Source: Paenibacillus sp. FSL K6-3182 (GTDB lineage: Bacteria; Bacillota; Bacilli; Paenibacillales; Paenibacillaceae). Taken from it: a stretch of 64,000 nucleotides of DNA. The notes below the pieces were generated by a model, which saw only the letters and a program-made list of their open reading frames with translations, did not search any database and was not told the DNA's origin. Each line of letters begins with the position of its first letter. The first letter of the stretch is position 1. The stretch is from contig NZ_CP150265.1 of NCBI RefSeq assembly GCF_037976325.1, positions 2,289,501-2,353,500 on the forward strand, read 5' to 3'. Positions 9,001 to 16,700 of this stretch are shown one piece after another. The translations under genes were made by a program, and so were the position numbers.

Positions 9001-11858
9001 ATTTGGATGATGCAGATCTGTATAGCTCGGAACGAGGAAATCTGGAGATCGTAAGCTTACCCGAGCATCTGGCGTATGTATTGTATACTTCCGGCTCAAC
9101 GGGCAGGCCGAAGGGTGCAATGATCGAGCATCGCGGACTGGCAAGCTTCGTGAGCGCATTCCGTGAGCGAATTCCATTCGAAGCAGGCCAAAGCCTATTA
9201 GCAATGGCGACTGTATCATTTGATATTTTCATCGTAGAGAGCCTGCTCCCATTAACAATGGGAATGAAAATGGTGCTGTGCAATGAAGAGGAACGGGGTG
9301 ATGCTCATCTGCTGCAGGAGCTTATAAAGAAGCATCAGGTAGAGGTGCTGCAAATTACGCCATCACGCTTCAAGTGGTGGATGGCGCAGGTGAGCCAAAG
9401 CGAGGTTTGGAAATCCTTAAACGTAGTCATGATTGGAGCGGAGCCGTTGACGATGGATCTGCTGGGGAGGCTGCGTTCGGTGACGAGTGCGCGTATTTTC
9501 AATCTCTATGGCCCAACGGAAACAACAGTATGGACATCGGTGTGCGAGGTGACTAGCGGTGAAGCGATTACGATTGGCACACCTATTTCAGGGGCAGCAA
9601 TGGTCGTACTGAGTCCAGAGCTGCAGCTGCAGCCAACAGGTGTGATTGGTGAAATTTGCATCGGAGGAGCAGGTGTTGGTCGGGGTTATCTTCAGCATCC
9701 GGAATGGGATCAGGGAGTATTTATTACGAGCCCGTTTGGTACAGGCGAGAGGATGTATCGCACGGGCGATCTTGGCAGAAGGCTGGCGAACGGTGAATTT
9801 GTATACGCAGGCCGCCGCGATCATCAGGTGAAAATACGAGGACATCGCATTGAAACCGGTGAGGTGGAGCAGCAGCTGCTGCAGCATGAACGTGTGAAGG
9901 AAGCGGTGGTCATCGCGTTTCAAGAGCCTGAGGGTGAGCCTGTTCTCTGCGCTTATGTTGTCCTGCAAAAGGCTGATGATGCTGATCTGCCCAATATGAC
10001 CTCGTACGCGGAACATTATGTTGCAGCAGCTTTCGAGAGTACCCATATGGGAGAACCCCTTTGGTTAGAGAACGTAGGCGGGCATTCTCTCGGAGCAACC
10101 GAGGAGCTCATCCAATATCTAAGAGGCAAGCTGCCTGCTTATATGATTCCAACCTATGTGATGCTGCAGGATGAAATACCGATGACGCCAACAGGCAAGA
10201 TAAATCGCAAGGCACTGCCAAGACCGCAGCAGACAGAACGGAATGTACGACATTACCGGGAGCCAAGCACGCAGACGGAGCGCAAGCTGGTTATGCTCTG
10301 GCAGGAGCTGCTATTGACGGAAAACATCGGAGCGACAGACAGCTTCTTCGAGTTAGGTGGACATTCGTTAAAGGCGGCAACATTGGTCAGTCGGATAGGC
10401 TTACAATTTGGTGTGCGCGTGCCGCTGAGAGAATTGTTTCAGAATCCGACACTAGAGTCACTCGCTCTAGTAATTGAAGGTCAAAGCCAGCAAACGTATG
10501 AATCGATTCCGCGTCAGATGGACAGGGCATATTTCCCGATGTCGCGCGCTCAAAGAAGGCAATATGTTTTATCTCTGCTATCTGGAGAAGCAACGATGTA
10601 TAATGTCCCATTTGCACTGCATATCCGTGGGAAGCTGGATGCGAAGAAGCTGGAGCAGGCGTTCACCTCTTTAATCATGAGGCATGAGAGCTTAAGGACG
10701 TCTTTCCATTATGAGGATGGACAATTCAGACAACGAATTCATCCATCAGCGGCATTTAAGCTGGAGGGCAATGCATGGGCACGAATGACTGCCAAGCGTT
10801 TGTTGTCAGAAGCGGGAATGGATGAAACCATCACTAGATTAATGTCGCGGTTCATACGTCCCTTTGATCTTGGCAGTTGCTTATTGCTGCGGGCAGCTCT
10901 TGTTCCGCTAAGCTCCAGCTCTCACTTGCTGCTGCTTGATATGCATCATATTGTTACGGATGGTGTATCGGTCAGTGTGCTTCTGAAAGAATTGATCGAA
11001 TTGTACTCCGGAAATGAGCCTGCAGAGCTGCGGGTACAGTATAGAGATTATGTCGTCTGGCAGGAAGCTCAATTAAATGGTCCAGGGTACGAGGCGCATG
11101 AGCGCCACTGGCTGGATATGTTCTCAGGCGAACTGCCAATACTGGAGCTCCAGGCGGATAATCCGCGACCAGCGATGCAGAGCTTCGAGGGGCGCAGATA
11201 TAGTTTTAAGTTGAATGAGGAACTTACGAGAAGAGCGCAGTACATGGCAAGAGAGCTGGGGACAACTTTGTATACGGTACTGCTTGGTGCTTATGCGCTT
11301 TTGCTTGGCAAGTACAGCGGCCAAGATGACATTATTATTGGCACGCCGACAGCGGGACGTGACCATGTTGATCTTGAGGGCCAAATCGGCATATTCGTTA
11401 ATACAGTTGCGATTCGATGCCGACCACAGCCTGAAAGAACACTCGGTGGTTATATCACCGATGTGCATAATGACGTACTGCAAGCGCTGGAGCATCAGGA
11501 GTATCCGTTTGAGGATTTGGTGAAGCGATTGGAGCTTGGAAAAAATCAAAGTCGAAATCCTTTGTTCGACACGATGTTCATTTTGCAAAATATGGATCGT
11601 TCTGTCATGCAAGGAGGCGATTTAACCTTTGAGCTTCAGCCGTTCGAGCCAGGCGTTAGTAAATTCGATTTGACGCTGGAGGTTGTGGAGAGCAATGGAG
11701 AAATGATTTGCAGCTTGGAGTATGCTACAGCACTGTTTCACTCAGATACGATTACGCGCATGGCTCAGCATTATTGTACAACTGTAGAGGAAATGACGGC
11801 TGCTGCCAGCCCTCTGATGAAACTAAGCGATCTATTGCTGCAAGATGGTCCGAAATAA
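1..11858 (+). CDS. Hybrid PKS-NRPS, 3' part (carrier, then C-A-PCP x3 and terminal C); 5' end outside window
   Basis: The frame is open from base 3, so the gene starts upstream; the ATG at 63 is internal. The first residues carry a typical post-AT/KS-linker ending (VDWKELY, then LPVYSFDPYPCW, about 225-305), so a PKS module precedes. Domains in order: carrier (GGDS 492-503); C1 (HHIASDG 1062-1082); A1 (TSGSTG near 2466); PCP (LGGHSL near 3640); C2 (HHIVTDG 4254-4274); A2 (near 5785); PCP (near 6972); C3 (HHIVTDG 7575-7595); A3 (near 9090); PCP (near 10355); C4 (HHIVTDG 10944-10964), ending after C4. No epimerase, methyltransferase or TE domain is seen, so all-L building blocks are inferred. 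By-eye A-domain codes: A1 DVCYLGGICK (not recognised); A2 and A3 DIVQMGLVWK, close to the glycine code DILQLGLIWK. The final C domain must act on a residue carried by another protein, probably the NRPS at 13704. Confidence 0.95.
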   Translation, partial: NEVELRNRLEALDVERFQNTMMPNIYYGDSNAVHTGGNDERKQKELLEQVVRSNRGKDDASTQLAQLYAAGAKVDWKELYRDERRRRVPLPVYSFDPYPCWVEEDDRSVNIAPLTEIKQESAVNHVRLCSEGAISESEQSVANVWGELLGYRELSNDANFYELGGDSIIALRIVNSLSQSWGIRLEVQHLLGHPTLSGFAGVVEERRLRSSSPETEKVIHMPRVAEREYYTISSSQKRMYLQQAASPRDRSYNLPELLHIEGEIDASRLEASIHSLVKRHEMLRTSFAIVDGEICQFVHTDVHFSLQRLQASEETVIETLHSLFTSFDLSHAPLLRAALLTVNPERHVLYLDMHHIASDGFSAGILLKELMMLYRGESLEPLTLRYIDYAAWQREELQSERIERQRSYWMKQCQGEWPVLELPTDFPRPLIKSNRGETFDIYVDNELSDNLRKLAKSTESTLFMVLLSVYYTLLAKYSGGEDIAVGTPIAGRVNREAEALVGMFVGTLVLRGYPVANKPFTQFLEEIKAASTEAYENSDFPFEELASMVDRRDSSRNPLFDTMFIMQNLNIPNYSSEELTYRHERFPHGTAKYDLMVQAVEQNDGTLRLVVEYGKDLFREETVRSMMRHYVTLLSYVTDYPDHTLGECEMLSPQDYNKLLTEFGSRAAAFPSARCIHSSFEEQARRVPGRVAVQCRGESLTYEQLNGRANALARKLVRCGVGPNSIVGVMAERSISMVTGMLAIMKAGGAYLPIDLQYPQERISYMLSDSGASLLLVDDSVHRNVYSSVQEVRLTDETIYDGDKSNVDVSISADDLMYVIYTSGSTGQPKGVMVPHRSFYNFSHSLKLFYDGNFDERDRCLSLTNISFDVSVCELFMPFMFGASLVLYPNPKLLDPRELAKVIVEEQITFAYIPPTLLRDVAQALEQSRMTISLDKLLVGVEPIKDTTLALFVQLNPNIRMVNGYGPTEATICSNMYVYKSAAASGVNVPIGGPMHGVAVHILNFGDKPAPVGTAGELCISGSGLAAGYVNKPELTAERFVEHPLQPGTIMYRTGDLAKWLPDGNAVYLGRMDDQIKLRGIRIELGEIGAQLQRHEAVDEAVIIAHEDQAGDKKLCAYMVVNQTIGAQDLKIFLKSKMPDYMIPSFFMEIDAIPLTPNGKVDRKALPEPVLQQRVVAELTLPRTSLETEVAEIWRDVLGIEQISMYDDFFELGGHSLKAAVLVSRIQAKFHVEMPLSVVFERLSVASMAEWLAGGTRLNSELGIAGAIIPLQANRDHYPMSPAQRRQYMIELIAGQSTMYHIPFVLHIHGNLEKKKLEAAFTALITRHESLRTSFHYVGEEFCQRIHPAEPFQLTEMVIKGEQAELWQRASSAIGADMRINELMAQFTDPFDLGSGSLLRIGLAELAENRHLLLLNIHHIVTDGISMSVLIKELIDLYNGQALPELTVQYRDYAVWQLERLSGDYYSKLRRYWLGMFSDELPVLDLPADKQRPAVQRFEGRRYAFQLNEELAYRARQLARERGTTLYTLLLSAYTVLLGKYSGQEDIIVGTPVAGRNHIDVERLIGMFVNTVAIRCRPQFGMTIGSYITEMHGNVLQALEHQEFPFEDLVNQLDMEQDLSRNPLFNTMFILQNMEQPARQSGDLIFEPQPYETGFSKFDLSLEAVETGKGITCCLEYATSLFHESTIERMAAYFCTIVREMTSSEGSRRTIGELELLDEAEQLQLSSLSASADDKAEQKGNDIAEKVRDALLDEIKEMVEMTANNAHFSASTEEHPCWMSIMEEIERQAAETPHSAAILFGLETLSYSELNEQANRLAHTLRSRGVGPERIVALMADRSPLLLIGILGILKAGGAYVAIDPAYPAERIQWMLEDCGDQWLLTERKYAGFVMNASEEWYLDDADLYSSERGNLENISLPEHLAYVLYTSGSTGRPKGAMIEHRGLASFVSSFRERIPFEAGQSILAMATVSFDIFIVESLLPLTMGMKMVLCNEEERGDAHLLQELISKHRVEVLQITPSRFKWWMAQVSQSEVWKSLSVIMIGAEPLTMDLLERLRSVTNARIFNLYGPTETTVWTSVCEVTSGENITIGKPISGAAMVVLNPALQLQPTGVIGEICILGAGVGRGYLCHPEWDHGVFITSPFNAGERMYRTGDLGRRLANGEFVYAGRRDHQVKIRGHRIETGEVEQQLLLHEHVKEAVVIAFQEEEGEHALCAYVVPASDSSCNNNINEHNLSDMISELQTHLSSKLPAYMIPAYVMLLDVIPLTPTGKQHRKALPKPHKVALRERQYLRPRNETEHKLAELWKDLLKSDDIGVMDSFFELGGHSLKAAALVSRIHEQFGVHVPLRELFLNPKLGSLAEVIESKHLQTYESIPRQMDQEHYPMSHAQRRQYLLGLLTGESTMYHVPFALRIRGNLDSSRLEAAFTSLVARHESLRTSFHYIHEQFRQRVLPATVFHFEDGVEELVPAGKWLGTSGDDVSAESEWLNELTTKFIRPFDLESGPLLRAGLLQLEEEHYLLLLDIHHIVTDGVSMSVLVKELTALYGGNELPELRVQYRDYAVWQEGQLGGEPFEAHERYWLKKFEGELPLLELPTDRKRPIVQTFKGRKHVFHLNGELAQRARRLAVEQGVTLYSVLLSAFAFMLGKYSGQEDIIIGTPVAGRNHADVEGLIGMFVNTAAIRCRPQLERTVSSYIAELHEDVLQALEHQEYPFEKLVERLNLVQDKSRNPLFDTMFILQNMEHSALKTGGLSFEPQPFEHGVSKFDLTLEAVERGKGIAFSLEYAMDLFHEETVIRMAHHYCTIIKAMTSSKNRWRTLGELELLNDEEKLELLAELDSMTRMKSSGADVRGAVAPEDAPTKMPLSMQGQDLSLPGVPFKWRSVIEEIERQAAKTPDAVAVHFESEQMTYRELNDRSNQLAHTLHSRGVAPERIVALMADRSPLLMIGILGILKAGGAYVAIDPAYPAERIQWMLEDCSDQWLLTERKYAGFVMNASEEWYLDDADLYSSERGNLEIVSLPEHLAYVLYTSGSTGRPKGAMIEHRGLASFVSAFRERIPFEAGQSLLAMATVSFDIFIVESLLPLTMGMKMVLCNEEERGDAHLLQELIKKHQVEVLQITPSRFKWWMAQVSQSEVWKSLNVVMIGAEPLTMDLLGRLRSVTSARIFNLYGPTETTVWTSVCEVTSGEAITIGTPISGAAMVVLSPELQLQPTGVIGEICIGGAGVGRGYLQHPEWDQGVFITSPFGTGERMYRTGDLGRRLANGEFVYAGRRDHQVKIRGHRIETGEVEQQLLQHERVKEAVVIAFQEPEGEPVLCAYVVLQKADDADLPNMTSYAEHYVAAAFESTHMGEPLWLENVGGHSLGATEELIQYLRGKLPAYMIPTYVMLQDEIPMTPTGKINRKALPRPQQTERNVRHYREPSTQTERKLVMLWQELLLTENIGATDSFFELGGHSLKAATLVSRIGLQFGVRVPLRELFQNPTLESLALVIEGQSQQTYESIPRQMDRAYFPMSRAQRRQYVLSLLSGEATMYNVPFALHIRGKLDAKKLEQAFTSLIMRHESLRTSFHYEDGQFRQRIHPSAAFKLEGNAWARMTAKRLLSEAGMDETITRLMSRFIRPFDLGSCLLLRAALVPLSSSSHLLLLDMHHIVTDGVSVSVLLKELIELYSGNEPAELRVQYRDYVVWQEAQLNGPGYEAHERHWLDMFSGELPILELQADNPRPAMQSFEGRRYSFKLNEELTRRAQYMARELGTTLYTVLLGAYALLLGKYSGQDDIIIGTPTAGRDHVDLEGQIGIFVNTVAIRCRPQPERTLGGYITDVHNDVLQALEHQEYPFEDLVKRLELGKNQSRNPLFDTMFILQNMDRSVMQGGDLTFELQPFEPGVSKFDLTLEVVESNGEMICSLEYATALFHSDTITRMAQHYCTTVEEMTAAASPLMKLSDLLLQDGPK
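5568..6636 (+). repeat. Duplicated NRPS adenylation segment, copy 1 (A2)
   Basis: This stretch of A2 aligns without gaps to the A3 segment at 8874-9942, offset 3306 bases (1102 codons, one full C-A-PCP module). By eye the DNA differs only at scattered, mostly third-codon bases. The flanking C and PCP domains of the two modules are also related but more diverged, so the A core was duplicated or homogenised most recently. Confidence 0.85.
8874..9942 (+). repeat. Duplicated NRPS adenylation segment, copy 2 (A3)
   Basis: Partner of 5568-6636 at a constant offset of 3306 bases. All ten specificity-code positions read the same as in A2. Beyond about 9942 the copies diverge: A3 has an extra stretch (about 9960-10100) with no counterpart in A2. 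Confidence 0.85.
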
Positions 11859-11863
11859 CATCG

Positions 11864-11901
11864 TTCTCGGCGGTATTTCCTTCGTGCAGTACCGCCGAGA
11901 A
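11864..11901 (+). other. Intercistronic hairpin between NRPS and C39-like gene
   Basis: Two perfect 12-base arms (11864-11875 and 11890-11901) are separated by a 14-base loop. No T-run follows, so it is not a classic terminator. It lies 46 bases before the next start codon and could stabilise or process the operon mRNA, or set the expression ratio of the genes either side (inference). Confidence 0.7.
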
Positions 11902-11946
11902 ATGATTAAATGATACGAGTTTGGATCTATTAAGGAGGATAAGCGG

Positions 11947-12918
11947 ATGAAAGTTACGTTGGACAGACAACCATTTAATGAATTCTGGGCGAACTGTATG
12001 CTCAATCAAGCCTATTCAATCGCTGTTTCTGCTCATCCCAGCTACCGATATGCGGCATATTTGAACATTCATCGATATTATCCTTGGTCTGCAGCGACAG
12101 ACCAGCAATTTCGATATCCGACGATTGATACGCTATATTATCTCGATGATTGGACCAAATTTCCATTAACCGGTGTTATGAAGTGGATTGAGCCTGGGCA
12201 CTTCCGCGATAAGGAAAAGTTTATAGATGAAATAAAAGAGGTGCTTGACGGTGGGCGCAATTTAAGTGTGAATGTCGATTTGTTCTATTGGCTGCCGGGA
12301 AGCATGGCTTGGAAAAAGTTTCATTGGTACCATTATTCGCTGTTTAATGGTTACGATAATGAACGCTCATCCTTCTATGTAATTGACGATACGCTTGCTG
12401 GCTACAGTGAACATGAGGTTCCTGAGGATCGGCTCAGAAAAGCATTCAAAAATTCAGAGTACAATATCAACAAAAACTATAATGGCCCTGCCTATTATAT
12501 TTATAATCTTCATTCAACGATTAAGCCGTATGAATTGAACTTATCGGAAGTTGTTGACAATGCGGAGCGGCTTACGCGGGAGCTTGACGATTTCTCTATG
12601 GAGGGAATGTGGCAAGTAGATTCAAGCCCGGATAAATATAGCGCTCATATTACGTATGCACTCATTGGAATCAACATTATATGCAACCGGCATATTGCAA
12701 ACGAAGGTCTTATTCGAACGCTGCGAGAGCAGAAGCAAATAAATGTGACATTATACGAATCCCTTAAGGAGCAATTGGAAATGATCTGTGACGGCTGGAA
12801 TGCAATCAAGCAATCTTTTGTTACGCATAAATTTCAGCGAGATAGAGAGATAGCTCTAGCAGAAAAACTATTTGCAATGGAAAAAACATTTTGGCGTACG
12901 CTGGCTAGTGGTGTTTAA
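11947..12918 (+). CDS. C39/BtrH-like protein of the NRPS cluster
   Basis: 323 residues, soluble, no signal peptide. The N-terminal half has the layout of BtrH-type or C39-peptidase-like proteins: a Cys near the start (FWANCMLNQAY, Cys17), a later His in HWYHYSLFNGYD (His129, with His126 nearby) and an Asp in FYVIDD (Asp147). This is a plausible Cys-His-Asp triad. BtrH in butirosin synthesis moves an acyl chain from a carrier protein to an amine, so a carrier-to-amine acyl transfer or chain-release role is possible here (inference). The C-terminal third is helical with no recognised domain. The start has an AAGGAGG site about 6 bases upstream. It sits between the NRPS that ends in a C domain and the type II thioesterase. 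Family assignment is by motif layout only. Confidence 0.6.
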   Translation: MKVTLDRQPFNEFWANCMLNQAYSIAVSAHPSYRYAAYLNIHRYYPWSAATDQQFRYPTIDTLYYLDDWTKFPLTGVMKWIEPGHFRDKEKFIDEIKEVLDGGRNLSVNVDLFYWLPGSMAWKKFHWYHYSLFNGYDNERSSFYVIDDTLAGYSEHEVPEDRLRKAFKNSEYNINKNYNGPAYYIYNLHSTIKPYELNLSEVVDNAERLTRELDDFSMEGMWQVDSSPDKYSAHITYALIGINIICNRHIANEGLIRTLREQKQINVTLYESLKEQLEMICDGWNAIKQSFVTHKFQRDREIALAEKLFAMEKTFWRTLASGV

Positions 12919-12959
12919 CAAAATCAAATCGCTTCCTAACAAGGTGGTCGTTCCTAATT

Positions 12960-13685
12960 ATGGATAGTATACCGTTGCTTTGTTTGCCTTACGCGGGGGG
13001 TTCGGCTCAGGTCTATAAGAAATGGTCGCGGCAGCTAGATCCTTCTATTCAATTGATTCCGATTGAATTAGCTGGGAGAGGAAGCCGGATGAGTGAGCCG
13101 CTCTACGAGGATATTCATGAGGCAGTTAAGGATGTATTGCATTTAATCCGTGACTATGCACAAAATCAGTATGCTTTATTCGGCCACAGCATGGGATGCT
13201 TGATCGCTTATGAATTAATTCATAGCATTCATGCAGCAGGATTGACGCTCCCATCCGTAGTTTTTATGTCAGGGTATGGGGCGCCTCATTCCAGCCATGT
13301 GAACCGGGAAATATACAAGCTTCCCGATAAAGCTTTTATCGAAGAAGTATTAAGCCTTGGCGGAACATCTGCTGAGCTGTTTGAGCATATGGAGCTGCGA
13401 GAAGTATTTATGCCCATATTGCGAGCTGACTTTAAGCTGGTTGGCACGTACAAGCCAGAGGTTAAGCCGCCGCTCCCTCTTCATCTCATTGTTATGAATG
13501 GCTCTGAGGACAGCAGCCTATACGGGACTTCAGAAGATTGGCAGTCACAAACGACGGAGACCTGTAAAATCGTCAACTTCGAAGGAGGCCATTTTTTCAT
13601 ACATGAACGGGAACAACAAGTCGTTTCGCTCCTAAATGATACGCTCCTGAGGACATTGACTGGCAAAGGAATCATCCATTCATAA
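12960..13685 (+). CDS. Type II thioesterase (proofreading, NRPS/PKS)
   Basis: 241 residues, the usual length for external thioesterases of the alpha/beta-hydrolase fold. Seen: LPYAGGSAQVYKKW at the N-terminus (family hallmark), nucleophile motif GHSMG (Ser about 76), acid in NGSEDSS (about 182) and His in EGGHFFIHE (about 211). Such enzymes clear misprimed or stalled carrier domains. Because neither NRPS in the window ends in a TE domain, it might also take part in release (inference). It starts 42 bases after the C39-like gene and ends 19 bases before the next NRPS, so it is clearly in the operon. Confidence 0.92.
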   Translation: MDSIPLLCLPYAGGSAQVYKKWSRQLDPSIQLIPIELAGRGSRMSEPLYEDIHEAVKDVLHLIRDYAQNQYALFGHSMGCLIAYELIHSIHAAGLTLPSVVFMSGYGAPHSSHVNREIYKLPDKAFIEEVLSLGGTSAELFEHMELREVFMPILRADFKLVGTYKPEVKPPLPLHLIVMNGSEDSSLYGTSEDWQSQTTETCKIVNFEGGHFFIHEREQQVVSLLNDTLLRTLTGKGIIHS

Positions 13686-13703
13686 CAGAGAGGAGCAAAA
13701 AAT

Positions 13704-16700
13704 ATGGATAAGGTATTCATAGACGCTGGCCAGAGAAATCAATATTTGTGGCGAGAGGATGGAGGGTTTCCCTCAGACTTGCTTAGCAGAGCAGCGGAGT
13801 ATAGTTCTATGGAGCAGTGTATCCATTTACCCAAAGAGCTCACAGAAATGCTGCTTCGATATGCTGAACATTCCAATCAGCGATTGTATAGCGTACTGCT
13901 TACTGCGGTTTATATCATGCTTTATAAATATAAAGGGGATGACCGATTAACGATCGGCATTCCGTCTCAGGGATTCGGAAGTCATATGGACGGGACATGG
14001 ATTCCGCTTCAAATCAGGGTAGATGAGCAAAATATGCTTCAGTCATTGCTAAAGCAATTAGACGGAGCTCTAAATGAATTCGAGGACAGTAATAAGGGAC
14101 ATATTTTGGAACTAGAAACGATGGATTCCGCCAGAACAAGCAGCTTCAATTCAGGACAGGCTGTAGCCGTAACCTTGGAAAATAGTTATGGGAAACCGAG
14201 CGCTGATGGGGTTGGTTTGCTCTTTTCGTACAGTGTCTTGGAGTCAGAATCACCCGCTATAACGCTTACTATGACATATAATAGCTCTGCTTACAGCACG
14301 ACAATGATGAAAAATCTAGCTAATCATGTTCATCGGGCAGCGGAGCTGTTAGTTCGAGGCGACGACATTCTCATTAGAGATGCAGCCATATTGGATGAAG
14401 ATGAAGTTCAAGCATTAATAAAATCACTTTGTATTGGTTCATGCTCATCCACTGAACATAAGCCTTTGCATAGAGAGGGAATAGCTGGTGAATTAAGCAT
14501 AACCCTGCATCAGCTATTCGAGAAGCAGGCTCAATCTCGCCCCCATGAGACGGCACTTATTTGCGGCGAGGAGTCGTTTACTTACGGCACGCTGAATCAG
14601 CGGGCACGCGAACTTGCTAGTAGACTGCGCAGAGAAGGCGTGCGTTCAGGAATTGTGGTTGGACTGATGGTGGAGCGAACGGTCGAGCTGGTAGTTGGCA
14701 TCATCGGCATTTGGAAGGCTGGAGGCGCCTATTTGCCCATTGATTTGGAATACCCAGAGGATCGCATTCATTATATGCTGGAGGATACTAAGGCTCCGGT
14801 TTTGTTAACGCAGTACGATTACCTCTCAAAAGCTTCTCAATATGAAGGCAATATTGTTTGTATCGATGAGAGAGACGAGCAGTGCGCTGCTGGCATGGAA
14901 GAGAAGAATTCACACATACTCTCAAGCAGCATGGAGCAGGACAATTCCTCTCAAAATCTAGCTTATGTGATCTATACATCAGGTTCAACAGGCAGACCAA
15001 AAGGTGTAATGATTCAGCATGAGAGTGCGATACGGTTCATAGAAGGAATGGCAGAGCAAGTAGAATATGTACCAGGAAAAACGATTGTTGCTTTAGCAAG
15101 CGCTGCGTTCGATGTATCTATACATGACTTAATTATGCCACTTCTTTATGGGATGAAGGTCGTTCTAGCATCACAAGCGGAGCGCAGAGACCCAGACCTG
15201 CTGGATCGTCTCATCGTCAATCATGATGTTGAGATGATGGTAACTACCCCGATGAGACTGCAAATGCTGCTGGCTGGCAAAGAAGAGAGACCATGCTTGC
15301 GCTATTTAAAAGATTTGATCATTGGCGGGGAGCCGTTTATTCCAACCCTATGGAATCGGCTGAAGCCTTATCCACAGCTTCGAATATACAATGTTTACGG
15401 GCCGACAGAAACGACGGTATGGTCAACCATACAGCGGATAGAGGATAATCATCCCGGAATAGGCAAACCGCTTGCTGGAGTGCGAACGTACATTTTGGAT
15501 AAGGCGGGACGTCTTCAGCCTCCAGGCGTTGCTGGTGAACTTTGTATAGCGGGGACAAGATTGGCCCAAGGTTACTTTGGGAAGCCGGAGCTTACGGAGG
15601 AACAGTTCGTTAGCGACCCTTTTTATCCCGGTGAGAGAATGTATAGAACAGGAGATCTTGCACGCTACTTAAACGACGGAAACCTCGAATTTCTCGGGCG
15701 CAGTGACTTTCAAGTGAAAATCCGCGGACATCGCGTCGAGCTGGAGGAAGTTGGAATGATGCTCGCACGGCACGAGGACGTTACTGAATCGGCGGTGCTG
15801 CTGGAAGAGGAGCAGTCTAATGGCGGATTGTTATGTGCTTATTATGCAGCGGAGTCTGAATTGTCGACATTAGAGCTTCGCAGCTTTATGGCAAGTCGAG
15901 TGCCTGAATATATGGTTCCGCAGCGTTACATTTGGCTTGCAGCATTGCCATTGAATAATAATGGAAAGATTGATCGCAAGGCGCTGCCAAAGCAGAGTGA
16001 AGTGGCTCGTTTGCGGGATAATGCTGCATTTGCTCTGCAGCTGCTTGAGCTGGATACCGATACGGAGCGGAAAGTAGCGGCTCTTTGGCAAGAGGTGCTG
16101 CATACAGTCGATTTTGCCGCTGAAGACAACTTCTTCGAGGTAGGAGGCAACTCCATTCTGCTTGTTGCTTTACATCACAACTTGGAGCAGCACTACCCTT
16201 CTCGTGTATCCGTTGCTGATTTGTTCGGACATGCGACACTCCGCGGAATGGCTGCGCTAATGGATGCACCATTCAGTGAAGAAGGAGATATGGATGGATT
16301 AGCAGGGCTGAAAGGTTTAACTTTCCCTAATCGCATCATAAGCAGAGAAACGGGTATAGATCATGCAGCCATTCCCCGTTCATGCAAGCTGGATGAAGCG
16401 CTGCTCGGGAAATTGATGCAGCTATCAGAAGACATTGGATCAGATATCGTCGATATATTGCTTGTCCTTTATATGTACGTGCTATCCGATATTACGATGT
16501 CCGATGAAGTTACAGTCATCGTCAAAGATGGTGTAGGAGATCGGATGGTGCCTGTGTCGCTGAATATGTCCCACTATATGACGGTTGTGGAAATGATCCC
16601 TGAAGTAGTTAATCAACGGGAAAGCGGCGACTATTATACCTTTTCCTCGCTTGCGACAGCAGCTGGTTTCCGTACATTGGACAATGGAATCATACCATGG

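Noticed and set aside
13704..14400. Complete condensation domain at the start of the second NRPS
   Set aside because: No HHxxxDG motif or N-lobe; only C-lobe-like sequence is present.
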